From an uncultured Emticicia sp. (GTDB lineage: Bacteria > Bacteroidota > Bacteroidia > Cytophagales > Spirosomataceae), in contig NZ_CALCZQ010000068.1 of assembly GCF_937903345.1 (NCBI RefSeq), forward strand, positions 12,157 through 76,156: a stretch of 64,000 bases of DNA, read 5' to 3'. Under the pieces are notes generated by a model, which had not been told where the DNA came from, did no database searches, and worked only from the letters and a program-made list of their open reading frames with translations. Positions 1 through 8,112 of the stretch are shown here, in pieces. The first letter of the stretch is position 1. The number at the start of each line of letters is the position of its first letter. Both the position numbers and the translations under genes were made by a program.

Positions 1-404
1 TCAATGGCATAAAGATTAAAAACTAATCTATAATTGGTAGGCAAACTTTGTACAGCCAACATTATGTCTTCAGATGATAATTTGGCATAAACCGATGTTT
101 CGCCAAAATTTGGTTCAATAATGTTTTCAGGAAGTTGAGTAGTATGGTTTTTGATATTTTTTCTGAAATGGTCAATCGCAACATTAATCATAATGCGTCT
201 AAGCCATGGTTTTATGCGGTCGATATTTTCAACTTTATCCAGACTTTTAAAAACTTTCAAAAAACCATCATTCATTATCTCTAAAGCATCGTCACGGTTT
301 TCGCAATAGCTCATACATACCGACAAAGCAAAGCCTTGAAAATGCTCATAGAATTTTTTCATGGCACTTTCTTTGCCTTTTAGGCAGCCTTCTACTACTT
401 CCAT
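1..404 (-). CDS. ECF-type RNA polymerase sigma factor (3' end beyond window)
   Basis: Translation of the reverse strand from the ATG at 404 gives about 134 residues that run off the window edge. It begins MEVVEGCLKGKESAMKKFYE. The region-2 core is clear: FALSVCMSYCENRDDALEIMNDGF, then FLKVFKSLD and a PWLRRIMINVAIDHFRK segment, followed by the start of region 4 (SLPTNYRLVFNLYAIE). This is the sigma-70 region 2 to 4 layout of extracytoplasmic-function sigma factors, which direct RNA polymerase to a small regulon. The frame stays open upstream to a GTG, so the N-terminus could be longer. It lies downstream of the TonB receptor on the same strand. No FecR-type anti-sigma gene is visible, although one could lie outside the window. 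Confidence 0.85.
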   Translation of the reverse strand, partial: MEVVEGCLKGKESAMKKFYEHFQGFALSVCMSYCENRDDALEIMNDGFLKVFKSLDKVENIDRIKPWLRRIMINVAIDHFRKNIKNHTTQLPENIIEPNFGETSVYAKLSSEDIMLAVQSLPTNYRLVFNLYAI

Positions 405-474
405 CAACCAATTTGAGTTCAATAGTGGCTTTCGATTTAATGTGATTAAGTAAATTTCGGAGCTTACTGCAATC

Positions 475-527
475 ACGGAAAATTTACGTTTAGATGGATG
501 TATTTAACTAAGACGTAAATTTTCCGT
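475..527. repeat. Perfect 15-bp inverted repeat between receptor and sigma gene
   Basis: Arms ACGGAAAATTTACGT (475-489) and its exact reverse complement (513-527) flank a 23-nt spacer. It lies 46 nt past the receptor stop and 71 nt ahead of the sigma-factor start. No U-run follows on the minus strand, so it is not a canonical intrinsic terminator. A transcript hairpin or a regulator site ahead of the sigma gene are both possible. Confidence 0.6.
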
Positions 528-572
528 AGAAACGCTGCTAAATTTATAGATTTGCTTGGTATTTTTGAAATA

Positions 573-2744
573 TTAGAATTTAAATCTAACATTTACACCG
601 CCAAAATAGTAAGCTTTGCTTGGACCTGGGTTCACATCAGTTGCAACACCAGCCGTATATCCATTGCCTGGGTCTGAATCGTTGATATTGTTACCCAAAA
701 ATAGAAATGTGTAATTTACTTGGTTGGTAAGATTATTGCCCGCTACATATACATCAAAATCAAACTTAGGTGACATATATTTATAACCAATTTTACTATT
801 AAATAGTCCAAAGCTTTTTATTAAGTTACTATTCGCAAAATCTGTATAAACTTCGCCCATATAGTTATAGGTATTATTCCAATAAATGCCAGATTTCAAT
901 ACCATGTCGATTCCAGCAGCGTACTTGGTTTTTGGCACACCTACAACTTGTTTTTTAGAATAATCAATCTGAGCATTACTAAATCTTGTTATGAAGTTAG
1001 TATATGTAAAGTTGTAGCTCGAAAGATTTAAAAACGGCTCAACTTTTTTGATAAAACCATCACCTTTGCCTGGAATAATCAAATAGCCCAAGCTAAGTTC
1101 AACTCCTTTATTGAGTTGATTACCAGTATTTGCAAAATAAGTATAAGTTCCACCTGCAGGATTTACACCCGAAAGTTGCGTAAGTTTGTTCTTAATATCA
1201 ATCGTAAATACTGACACTTGATAGTCTAATTTACCATTGAATAATAAACCTTGCACACCTAAATCCCACATACGTGCTTTTTCTGGCAACAAATCATCAT
1301 TTGCTTTGTTGATTGTGCCAATAAATGCCGTACTGGCGGTCGGAGCGTTGTATCCTTCACTATAACTTAAATTCAAAATTTGTTTATTGATAGTTTTTTG
1401 CAAAGCAATGTGTGGGTTGACTGACGTTGTAAAAGATTTTGTAAATGATAAATCTTTATTGTAACCAGCAACCAAACCGAGTGGAGCTAATAAATCGACA
1501 CGTTTATAATCTAAATGATTGGCACTTACTCCCAAAATCAATGCTAAATCGTATTTATTGAAATTTGTACGATTGTGAGCAAAAAACGAGTTTTGGTTGG
1601 TCGTATATTTAAAGTAAGAACCTCTCGAAATATCTTGAACTTTCAACGGATTGGCATCATCTGTACCTAAGAAACGATAATTAGAAATAAGCGAACGAGA
1701 TTGTTGTAGCTCTGTTCCAAGATTCAAATCATTGGTTATATTTTCTCCGAAATTTCCTTTGATACTAAATACAGACCTCAGTCCAAAGTTTGGATTTAAA
1801 CTGCTTTCATCTGCACCAGCAGCAACACGTTTAAAGTCTTGATTAGAATAAAAAACAGAAGTATTATTGCTGATTTTTGATGTGAAAGCATACTGATGCG
1901 TAAGAGCAAAACGAGTAGCTAAAATGTCATTTCGAGCATTCTTTTTGGCATAAGCTGGGTTTCCATTATCAATACCTGCATAATAATCAGCATACGAAAT
2001 CTGACCTGTTACTCCTTCGTGTGAGAAATTATGACTGATGTACGCAATTACCGTTTGCTTCTTTGTGAGCTTAAACTCGCCCATGTATGTAAGATAATTT
2101 TTTAAGCTATTACCACGTGGACGATACCCATTTGATTGTAAATGTCCATAACTCAAAAACATTGAAGAACTATCGTTTACAATATCCAAGCGGGTATTAG
2201 ATTGGAATAACCCAAACGAACCAACAGCAGCTTTTTCTGTAAGTGTTACACCTTTATCTTCTGATGGTTTTAGGTAAAAACGAGCAACACCACCAACTCC
2301 ACCGCCATACATAGTTGCGGCTGGCCCTTTGATTACTTCGATATTATTTAGCAATGCAAAATCAATATCATCTAAGATAGTGACACCATCAGCGGTTGTT
2401 AGCGGAATACCATTGTAGTAAGCCTTCACACCCCAGTTATTAAATTTTTGGTCATTGCCGTAGCCACGAATGACAATTCTTTGACCACCTAACTGCGTTC
2501 TTTTATCAACCTGAACGCCTGCCATTGTACCCAAACTTTGTTCAATAAATGCAGGATTATTGCGATTCAAATCTTCCTCTGTAAGTGCTTCAACGCTTTG
2601 TGCGTGACGCTTAAACTCGCCTCTTTCTTTAGCTGTTTTTCGTTTTTCCTTAACAATCACTTCATCGAGTGCTTTTGGTGTTTCTTGAGCAAATAATGCC
2701 GAAAAAGGGCTAAGAATATATAATAAAATAATAAATCTTTTCAT
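573..2744 (-). CDS. TonB-dependent outer-membrane receptor
   Basis: The product is 723 residues from the ATG at 2744, which starts a clean signal peptide (MKRFIILLYILSPFSALFAQ). An in-frame start 30 codons upstream would bury that signal and is rejected. After a short TonB-box-like stretch (ALDEVIVKE) comes the plug domain: VEALTEEDLNRNNPAFIEQSL, GQRIVIRGYG, YYNGIPLTTADG and IEVIKGPAATMYGGG. The remainder is a beta-barrel rich in alternating aromatics, ending YYFGGVNVRFKF with the terminal Phe typical of outer-membrane barrels. It lacks the N-terminal carboxypeptidase-like domain of SusC proteins, so it is more like siderophore, metal or cofactor receptors. The ligand cannot be read from sequence. 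It probably forms an operon with the two small genes upstream. Confidence 0.93.
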   Translation of the reverse strand: MKRFIILLYILSPFSALFAQETPKALDEVIVKEKRKTAKERGEFKRHAQSVEALTEEDLNRNNPAFIEQSLGTMAGVQVDKRTQLGGQRIVIRGYGNDQKFNNWGVKAYYNGIPLTTADGVTILDDIDFALLNNIEVIKGPAATMYGGGVGGVARFYLKPSEDKGVTLTEKAAVGSFGLFQSNTRLDIVNDSSSMFLSYGHLQSNGYRPRGNSLKNYLTYMGEFKLTKKQTVIAYISHNFSHEGVTGQISYADYYAGIDNGNPAYAKKNARNDILATRFALTHQYAFTSKISNNTSVFYSNQDFKRVAAGADESSLNPNFGLRSVFSIKGNFGENITNDLNLGTELQQSRSLISNYRFLGTDDANPLKVQDISRGSYFKYTTNQNSFFAHNRTNFNKYDLALILGVSANHLDYKRVDLLAPLGLVAGYNKDLSFTKSFTTSVNPHIALQKTINKQILNLSYSEGYNAPTASTAFIGTINKANDDLLPEKARMWDLGVQGLLFNGKLDYQVSVFTIDIKNKLTQLSGVNPAGGTYTYFANTGNQLNKGVELSLGYLIIPGKGDGFIKKVEPFLNLSSYNFTYTNFITRFSNAQIDYSKKQVVGVPKTKYAAGIDMVLKSGIYWNNTYNYMGEVYTDFANSNLIKSFGLFNSKIGYKYMSPKFDFDVYVAGNNLTNQVNYTFLFLGNNINDSDPGNGYTAGVATDVNPGPSKAYYFGGVNVRFKF

Positions 2745-2877
2745 GAAAATAGTTTTTAGTTTTGATAGCAAGAAAATATAACTCCAACGAAAAATATTCG
2801 TGGAGATAAGTTTAATAAATAAGCTTCTACTCAATACAGTAAGCTGTAACGATTGAAATAGGAAATTTAACTAAAAA

Positions 2878-3408
2878 CTATAACTGTGGAGGTTCAAATA
2901 ATTTGAAGATTGGCAAATAATGATAAAAAGAAGTGATGGGTTTGAACTTAGTCGATACTAAATAATTAATGTTGTTGAAGTCAGGCTGATAGAAATAATT
3001 ATAGAGTGTAGGTTGAAGAATGAGGGTCAATACTTCTTTTGTAGTATTACTAATAGGATTTTGAGCATTTAAACTATTCGTAAACCCTTCAATTTTAGCA
3101 ATAACTTCTTTTTCATTTACATCAGAAAGACAATAGTAGTAGTTTATACCTTGCTGATTTTTAGTTATAACAACATCATACAGAGCATTTTCAAACCAAA
3201 ACTCTTTATCAGCTTCTTCCCATTCAATTTTTGAAAGATTTTGTGGTGTGCCAATGATGCAAACAAGGCTATTGATATCAATACTTGTGGCTATTTTTTC
3301 TTTCATCTCCCGTCTTACCATTTCTTTCTCAACACTCAAAATGGCATGGAAACCGCCAATTTTAAGTGCGACAATAAAAAGAAATGTCCAAGAGAGAATT
3401 TTTTTCAT
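2878..3408 (-). CDS. Membrane-anchored or exported protein of unknown function
   Basis: The 176-residue product has one N-terminal hydrophobic segment (about residues 5-25, MKKILSWTFLFIVALKIGGF) and then a soluble domain with YDVV, YYYCLSD and a C-terminal FEPPQL tail. Small proteins of this build, with a hydrophobic N-terminus, a charged helix EKEMVRREMKEKI and a proline-rich tail, are often found next to TonB-dependent receptors in Bacteroidota, and here the receptor starts 133 nt downstream. That suggests a role in the same uptake process. I do not recognise a named family. Confidence 0.7.
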   Translation of the reverse strand: MKKILSWTFLFIVALKIGGFHAILSVEKEMVRREMKEKIATSIDINSLVCIIGTPQNLSKIEWEEADKEFWFENALYDVVITKNQQGINYYYCLSDVNEKEVIAKIEGFTNSLNAQNPISNTTKEVLTLILQPTLYNYFYQPDFNNINYLVSTKFKPITSFYHYLPIFKLFEPPQL

Positions 3409-3444
3409 AAAATACTGCCTAATGCTACTTCACTTATCAAATGA

Positions 3445-3822
3445 CTATTTGATTTTTTCCTTCTTATCTTTTTTTTCCTTCTTTTTAGGGAATTCGTAAT
3501 CGAAACCGTTTTGTACTTTTAGATTTAAATCAAAAAATTCAATAGCTCTCTGTAAGTTGCTTCGATTGACGGCAACAAAATAAGGATGACTGCCATCTCC
3601 ACGACGGATTAGGCGGGCATCTAATTTAAAAATTGTTCCTGCTGGATAATTATCTACTAATTTTGAAGGGCAACTTACCTTTAAGTCTCTGGGTACACTT
3701 TGGCCATTAATGGTATTTAAACGCATGCGTTTTCTGCCGGAATCGAAAAATGATTTAGCAAAAACATCCAAAAAGAAAATTTTATTTAACTCCGGGACTT
3801 CGTCCACTAGCGACAACTGCAT
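3445..3822 (-). CDS. Conserved hypothetical protein with lysine-rich tail
   Basis: This 125-residue protein begins at the ATG at 3822 (MQLSLVDEVPELNKIFFLDV). A TTG 33 nt upstream would extend it but is a poorer start. The body looks like a compact basic domain (SGRKRMRLNTINGQSVPRDL, then PAGTIFKLDARLIRRGDGSHPYF) and ends in a Lys-rich tail (KKKEKKDKKEKIK) suggestive of nucleic-acid or surface binding. No signal peptide is present. It is divergent from prs and 36 nt upstream of the next minus-strand gene. Function is unknown; the pattern resembles small Cytophagales-restricted proteins. Confidence 0.7.
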   Translation of the reverse strand: MQLSLVDEVPELNKIFFLDVFAKSFFDSGRKRMRLNTINGQSVPRDLKVSCPSKLVDNYPAGTIFKLDARLIRRGDGSHPYFVAVNRSNLQRAIEFFDLNLKVQNGFDYEFPKKKEKKDKKEKIK

Positions 3823-3938
3823 CAATTTAAATCTTTTGTTGGTTATTGCTCTCAACAGTTTAATCCATTAGTATTGCAAATTTATGTAAAATTTAAGAAA
3901 ATAATCAATCACATAGGTGAATTTTTCAGCAAAAACGC

Positions 3939-3946
3939 TACCTTTG
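3939..3946 (+). promoter_or_regulatory. Candidate -7 box for prs
   Basis: TACCTTTG matches the Bacteroidota -7 consensus TAnnTTTG and lies 29 nt before the prs start codon. No clear TTTG -33 element is seen at the usual distance. Confidence 0.45.
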
Positions 3947-3975
3947 CACTTTATTTTCGAGACATAAGCAATAAT

Positions 3976-4926
3976 ATGGCAGAAGTTAAGATCTTTTCTG
4001 GTACGTCATCCAAATATTTGGCAAGCCGAGTTGCAGATTATTACGGTAAAGATTTGGGAGGCGTGAGCATCAACCGTTTTGCTGATAGTGAGATTTCAGT
4101 GAGTTTTGATGAATCTGTTCGTGGCTGTGATGTTTTCATTGTTCAGTCTACATTTCCACCGAGCGATAATATCATGGAGCTACTGATGCTAATTGATGCT
4201 GCTCGAAGAGCTTCAGCACATTATGTTTGTGCAGTTATACCTTATTTCGGTTATGCTAGACAAGACAGAAAAGATAAGCCTCGCGTTGGAATTGCTGCAA
4301 AATTGATTGCAAATATGCTCACTGCCGCAGGTGCAGACCGAGTGATGACCATGGATTTGCATGCTGGTCAGATTCAAGGTTTTTTTGATATTCCAGTTGA
4401 CCATCTTGAGGGTATTTCGGTATTTGTACCATACCTTAAAGCTCAAAACTTGACGAATATCAAATTTGCTTCGCCTGACGTTGGTGGTGTTTCTCGTTGC
4501 CGTAAATTTGCATCTTACTTCGATGCAGATATTGTGATTTGTGATAAACATCGTAAAAAAGCCAATGAAATAGCTTCAATGCAATTAATTGGTGAGGTTG
4601 AAGGTTCGGATGTAATTTTGGTTGATGATTTAATTGATACTGGTGGTACTATATGTAAAGCAGCTGAATTGATTTTGGCGAAAGGTGCAAAATCGGTTAG
4701 AGCTTTTTGTACACATCCAGTTTTATCAGGTAAAGCTAATGAAAATATTACTAATTCTGTCTTGACAGAATTAGTAGTTACGGATTCGATTCCTCTGCGT
4801 CAATTAAACGAAAAAATTAAGGTTCTTTCGGTTGCTGAATTGTTTGGTAAGGCAATTGGACGAATTCGTGATAATGGGTCTATTAGCACATTGTTTATAA
4901 ATAATCAACAAATTTTAGGTCTTTAA
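3976..4926 (+). CDS. prs: Ribose-phosphate pyrophosphokinase
   Basis: This enzyme makes PRPP from ribose 5-phosphate and ATP for nucleotide, His and Trp synthesis. The 316-residue product starts at the ATG at 3976 (MAEVKIFSGTSSKYLASRVA), giving normal family length. The open frame extends upstream to 3874 but would add an atypical tail and cross the likely promoter. Visible landmarks are the flexible-loop segment YFGYARQDRKDKPRVGIAAK, the metal site MDLHAGQIQGFF, and the PRPP-binding loop VDDLIDTGGT near residue 220. The rplY gene follows 86 nt downstream, a prs-rplY pairing common in bacteria. Confidence 0.97.
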   Translation: MAEVKIFSGTSSKYLASRVADYYGKDLGGVSINRFADSEISVSFDESVRGCDVFIVQSTFPPSDNIMELLMLIDAARRASAHYVCAVIPYFGYARQDRKDKPRVGIAAKLIANMLTAAGADRVMTMDLHAGQIQGFFDIPVDHLEGISVFVPYLKAQNLTNIKFASPDVGGVSRCRKFASYFDADIVICDKHRKKANEIASMQLIGEVEGSDVILVDDLIDTGGTICKAAELILAKGAKSVRAFCTHPVLSGKANENITNSVLTELVVTDSIPLRQLNEKIKVLSVAELFGKAIGRIRDNGSISTLFINNQQILGL

Positions 4927-5012
4927 TGCCTAAGATTATGCCTTTAAATGAACTCTCAAGGCATAATAAACTTTAAAAAAACTCCGATTTGAGAGTAAGG
5001 AGAAAAAACTAT

Positions 5013-5570
5013 ATGAAAAAAGCAGAGATTGTAGGGTATAACAGAGCGAATCTCGGTCGTACAGCATCGCAAGAGTTGCGTGGTCAAGGAATGGTTCCGT
5101 GTGTTTTATATGGAGGCACTGAGCAAGTATCTTTTTATGTTCCACAGTATTTATTTCGTCCCCTTTTGTTTACTCCAGATGTTTACGAAGTAACAATTAA
5201 TATCGAAGGAAAAATCTACACTGGAATTTTACAGGATTCACAGTACCACCCAACTACGGATAGCATTATTCATGCCGATTTTTTAGAAATTACGCCTGAG
5301 AAAGTTATCAAAGTTGCAGTGCCTGTAAAATTACATGGCCCGTCAGAAGGTCAAAAGAAAGGGGGTAAATTGGTTCAGAAAATGCAAAAAATCCGCGTTC
5401 AAGGACCAGCCAAAAATATTCCTGATTATATCAATGTTGATATTAAAGATTTAGACCTAGGTAAATCAGTGAAAGTGAGTGCTATCGAATCAATCGACGG
5501 AGTAATAATTTTGGAATCTGCGAGCAATCCAGTGGCCTTTATTTCAATCCCTCGTGCATTGCGTGGATAA
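5013..5570 (+). CDS. rplY: 50S ribosomal protein L25/general stress protein Ctc
   Basis: L25 binds 5S rRNA in the large subunit. The 185-residue product has the longer Ctc form: an N-terminal L25 domain (MKKAEIVGYNRANLG, then GMVPCVLYGG) followed by the TL5-type beta-barrel domain (KVAVPVKLHGPSEGQKKGGKL, PDYINVDIKDLDLGKSVKV). The ATG at 5013 is chosen because an AAGGAG-type ribosome-binding site lies just upstream at about 4997-5002 and homologues start MKK. An alternative frame start at 4989 overlaps that site. It is probably co-transcribed with prs. The usual third partner, pth, is not here; a strong terminator follows instead. Confidence 0.95.
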   Translation: MKKAEIVGYNRANLGRTASQELRGQGMVPCVLYGGTEQVSFYVPQYLFRPLLFTPDVYEVTINIEGKIYTGILQDSQYHPTTDSIIHADFLEITPEKVIKVAVPVKLHGPSEGQKKGGKLVQKMQKIRVQGPAKNIPDYINVDIKDLDLGKSVKVSAIESIDGVIILESASNPVAFISIPRALRG

Positions 5571-5597
5571 AAGCTTTTGATTTACTTGCTAATAGAT

Positions 5598-5630
5598 ATG
5601 GCGAGCTGAATTTCAGCTCGCCATTTTTGT
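5598..5630 (+). terminator. Intrinsic terminator of prs-rplY
   Basis: Twelve-bp perfect stem ATGGCGAGCTGA (5598-5609) with its complement at 5613-5624, a 3-nt loop, then a T-rich tract. It lies 28 nt after the rplY stop and before the convergent DUF2452 gene. Confidence 0.85.
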
Positions 5631-5652
5631 ATAGTTCGATAATATAATTATT

Positions 5653-6114
5653 TCAATCCAAATCAATCGTATCAGATCGGTCGTTTTCTTCAAAAAACTC
5701 AACTTTCCATGTATGGTCTGCTAATAAAAATACTTTTGCCAAAAACTGATTGAAAGGGAATTTTCGTCCCCATTCGGTAGGAGCTACCATTGAGAGAATA
5801 TCAGAACCATCTTTCTTTTCGTATAAATAATAAATATGTCCGATGATCGGCTCAAAACCAATCACTGCATTATAAATTCGTTCCGATACCTCTACTCTAT
5901 TTTGTACTTCTTTGGCTTGAAGAGCCAGTAACTCCATTTGGCGATAAATTTTACTTATCTGCTCATGGGTTTGTTGACGCATCGCCAATTGAGCTTTTCC
6001 CTTTACTTTTCCCATATCTTCTGGGCGAATAACTGCTCCACCCGATGTGTGTGCATATTCCATCAAACCTGGGTTTTGGGCAACTTTTATTTTATCTATT
6101 GGATTGTGTTCCAT
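5653..6114 (-). CDS. DUF2452-family protein
   Basis: This 153-residue soluble protein begins MEHNPIDKIKVAQNPGLMEY, followed by the family-typical TSGGAVIRPEDMGKVKGKA segment and a helix AMRQQTHEQISKIYRQMELL. The C-terminal half has aromatic strands GHIYYLYEK and WGRKFPFNQF and an acidic end. The family is widespread in marine and freshwater Bacteroidota and proteobacteria and has no established function. No signal peptide or membrane segment is present. It is monocistronic, convergent with rplY. A pair of stacked palindromes upstream (6159-6186) could be its operator. Confidence 0.85.
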   Translation of the reverse strand: MEHNPIDKIKVAQNPGLMEYAHTSGGAVIRPEDMGKVKGKAQLAMRQQTHEQISKIYRQMELLALQAKEVQNRVEVSERIYNAVIGFEPIIGHIYYLYEKKDGSDILSMVAPTEWGRKFPFNQFLAKVFLLADHTWKVEFFEENDRSDTIDLD

Positions 6115-6158
6115 TTTTAAGAGTCATTTTATTTTTTTATTGAACCCAAAATATCGAA

Positions 6159-6186
6159 ATTGATACAAAAAAGTATCAATATTGAT
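6159..6186. promoter_or_regulatory. Stacked palindromes upstream of the DUF2452 gene
   Basis: ATTGATAC-N6-GTATCAAT (6159-6180) overlaps a perfect 12-bp palindrome ATCAATATTGAT (6175-6186). They lie 45-72 nt upstream of the DUF2452 start and would suit a dimeric repressor or activator. No binding protein can be named. Confidence 0.35.
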
Positions 6187-6324
6187 GTATTTAAATTGAT
6201 AAATAATCTATTTATTGCAAATATAATGGATAAAAAAACTATAAAAAATAAAAATATTGCATTATTTATCTACTTAATCTTTGTTTTTTGGAAATTTATT
6301 CTTTATTGTATCAACAAACAAAAG

Positions 6325-6356
6325 TTTGTATTTGTTTAATTATTTCAATATTTTTG
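6325..6356 (+). promoter_or_regulatory. Bacteroidota-type promoter for the Rieske gene
   Basis: TTTG (6325-6328) and TATTTTTG (6349-6356) are separated by 20 nt, close to the Bacteroidota TTTG-N19-TAnnTTTG consensus. The predicted start of transcription is near 6363, about 40 nt before the first ATG. Confidence 0.5.
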
Positions 6357-6400
6357 AAAACATATATAAACACTAACCTCTAAAGAATAGAATAAAAAAT

Positions 6401-6904
6401 ATGCAAGATATAACCAAAAATAACATTGAATTTCAGAAAATGGGAATAAAAATGATTGATCGCAAAGAATTTATGCGTCAGGTTGGGTTTAGTTTTGGGG
6501 CAATTATGCTCATGAATTGCATTCAGTCTTGTAGTGAAGGTGGTGAAATTCCAGACCCCAACCCAACTACAAGTACAGGTAAACTAGATTTCACAATCAA
6601 TATCAATGATGCCGCATATTCTGGTTTAAAAACAAAAGGGAATTTTGTGGTCATCAAAGCCCAAAATGTAATTATTGCACGTGTGAATGATACAAACGGT
6701 ACCTGGATAGCCGTTGATTCTAGATGCACTCATGAGCTAACCACCATTAATTATCGCTCTTCGAGTAACGATTTCTTGTGTCCAAATCATGGTTCAACAT
6801 TTTCAGCTACTGGAGTAGCTACCAAAGGACCAGCTACTTCTGCCTTAGCACGTTTCAATACATCTTTTGACGCAACTAACAATACTTTAAGAGTTTTTGC
6901 TTAA
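6401..6904 (+). CDS. Rieske [2Fe-2S] domain lipoprotein or exported protein
   Basis: The 167-residue protein carries a Rieske iron-sulfur site: SRCTHE, then 18 residues later CPNHGSTF, giving the two Cys-x-His pairs that ligate a 2Fe-2S cluster. The N-terminus holds a Tat-like segment (IDRKEFMRQVGFSFGAIML) followed by Cys residues (NCIQSC) that could be lipidated, so it probably acts outside the cytoplasm as a small electron carrier. In-frame ATGs at 6440 and 6452 are alternative starts; the latter would put the Tat-like motif right at the N-terminus. No oxygenase or cytochrome partner gene is adjacent, so its redox partner is unknown. Confidence 0.85.
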   Translation: MQDITKNNIEFQKMGIKMIDRKEFMRQVGFSFGAIMLMNCIQSCSEGGEIPDPNPTTSTGKLDFTININDAAYSGLKTKGNFVVIKAQNVIIARVNDTNGTWIAVDSRCTHELTTINYRSSSNDFLCPNHGSTFSATGVATKGPATSALARFNTSFDATNNTLRVFA

Positions 6905-6930
6905 TTTTGTCTTGCAAAATATTTATTCAA

Positions 6931-6970
6931 CCCTTCTCAAATTAACAAATTGAGAAGGGATTTTTATTTT
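6931..6970 (+). terminator. Intrinsic terminator after the Rieske gene
   Basis: Stem CCCTTCTCAA (6931-6940) pairs with TTGAGAAGGG (6950-6959) and is followed by an ATTTTTATTTT tract just before menE. Confidence 0.8.
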
Positions 6971-6975
6971 AGAAT

Positions 6976-8112
6976 ATGATTTTTTTAGAAAAAGACGGAT
7001 CGTGTATTAATACCCAGCCCAATAATCCATACTTCAAGAAAGTTTTTGAATTCAAAAAAGCGTGGGAATTTGGTCAAGAAACCTTCGAGATTCAAACTTC
7101 TGGTTCAACAGGTCAGCCAAAGAAAATTTTACTTCGGCGTAAACAGATGTTGGCATCAGTAAAAATGACCGCCAAAGCCTTTAATTTAAAAGAGGGTGAT
7201 ACAGCATTTTGTTGTTTAAATATTGATTACATCGCTGGAATGATGATGCTCGTTCGAGCTTTTGAAATTGGTATGGATTTGTTGATTGTTGAGCCAAAAT
7301 CCAATCCTTTTGAAGAAATTGAAAAGCATTTATATATTCTAAAAGCTAATCGTGGCCAGAATTTCTTTGCATTTGTGCCTTTACAAATTCAGACACTGCT
7401 AGATAATACACCCATCTATTCTGATATCCTAAATTCGGCCAAAGCAATTATCATTGGTGGAGCAGCAGTGAATGAGGCCATCCTTGAAAAAATACAAAAA
7501 ATATATCGTCCAGTTTATGTCACCTATGGCATGAGTGAAACACTTACACATATAGCTATTAAACGAATTAATGGTTCAGAAAAAGAAGAATTTTTTAATA
7601 CACTTGATGGTGTTGACATTAAGCTCACGAATGAAAGTTGTTTGATGATAAAATCCAAAACTACTGATGACCAGTGGATTACAACAAATGATGTGGCCGA
7701 AATTATCAATGGTAGTAGTTTTGTTTTACATGGCAGAATCGACAATGTAATCAATAGCGGCGGTGTGAAAATACAGCTTGAAAAAATTGAAAAGGTAGCA
7801 GAATTGGTTTTGAATAAGCTTAAAACTGACAAAAAAGAGCTTAAAGGTCGCTATTTTGTATTTAGTTTACCAGATGAAAACCTAGGCGAAAGATTAATTT
7901 TTGTACTAGAAAAAGAGACTATCGCGATCTTGTCTGGTAGAGAAGATATAACTAAGATTGATATTTTAAAAGGTTTTAAAGAAATTTTGCCTAAATTTGA
8001 GGTTCCGAAGGAAGTGTTTTTTGTCGAAAAAATAGTAGAAACTCCCACGGGGAAAATTGATAAAATTAAAACAATAAATGCCTACGTTCTCCCTCAAATA
8101 TCAAACGGCTGA
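6976..8112 (+). CDS. menE: O-succinylbenzoate-CoA ligase-like AMP-binding enzyme
   Basis: MenE activates o-succinylbenzoate with ATP and CoA in menaquinone synthesis. The 378-residue protein is short for the ANL superfamily but matches the compact Bacteroidota MenE form. It shows the P-loop-like TSGSTGQPKKI (about residues 41-51), YGMSET (about 189), the hinge HGRIDNVINSGGVKI, and the C-terminal catalytic-lysine region TPTGKIDKIKT. No other men genes are in the window, so substrate assignment rests on family resemblance. It overlaps the next gene by 35 nt. It begins right after a terminator hairpin, so either that hairpin leaks or menE has its own start of transcription inside it. Confidence 0.85.
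   Translation: MIFLEKDGSCINTQPNNPYFKKVFEFKKAWEFGQETFEIQTSGSTGQPKKILLRRKQMLASVKMTAKAFNLKEGDTAFCCLNIDYIAGMMMLVRAFEIGMDLLIVEPKSNPFEEIEKHLYILKANRGQNFFAFVPLQIQTLLDNTPIYSDILNSAKAIIIGGAAVNEAILEKIQKIYRPVYVTYGMSETLTHIAIKRINGSEKEEFFNTLDGVDIKLTNESCLMIKSKTTDDQWITTNDVAEIINGSSFVLHGRIDNVINSGGVKIQLEKIEKVAELVLNKLKTDKKELKGRYFVFSLPDENLGERLIFVLEKETIAILSGREDITKIDILKGFKEILPKFEVPKEVFFVEKIVETPTGKIDKIKTINAYVLPQISNG

Noticed and set aside
3874..3975. N-terminal extension of prs from an upstream ATG
   Set aside because: It has no homology to the family, crosses the likely -7 box, and the ATG at 3976 gives the standard length.
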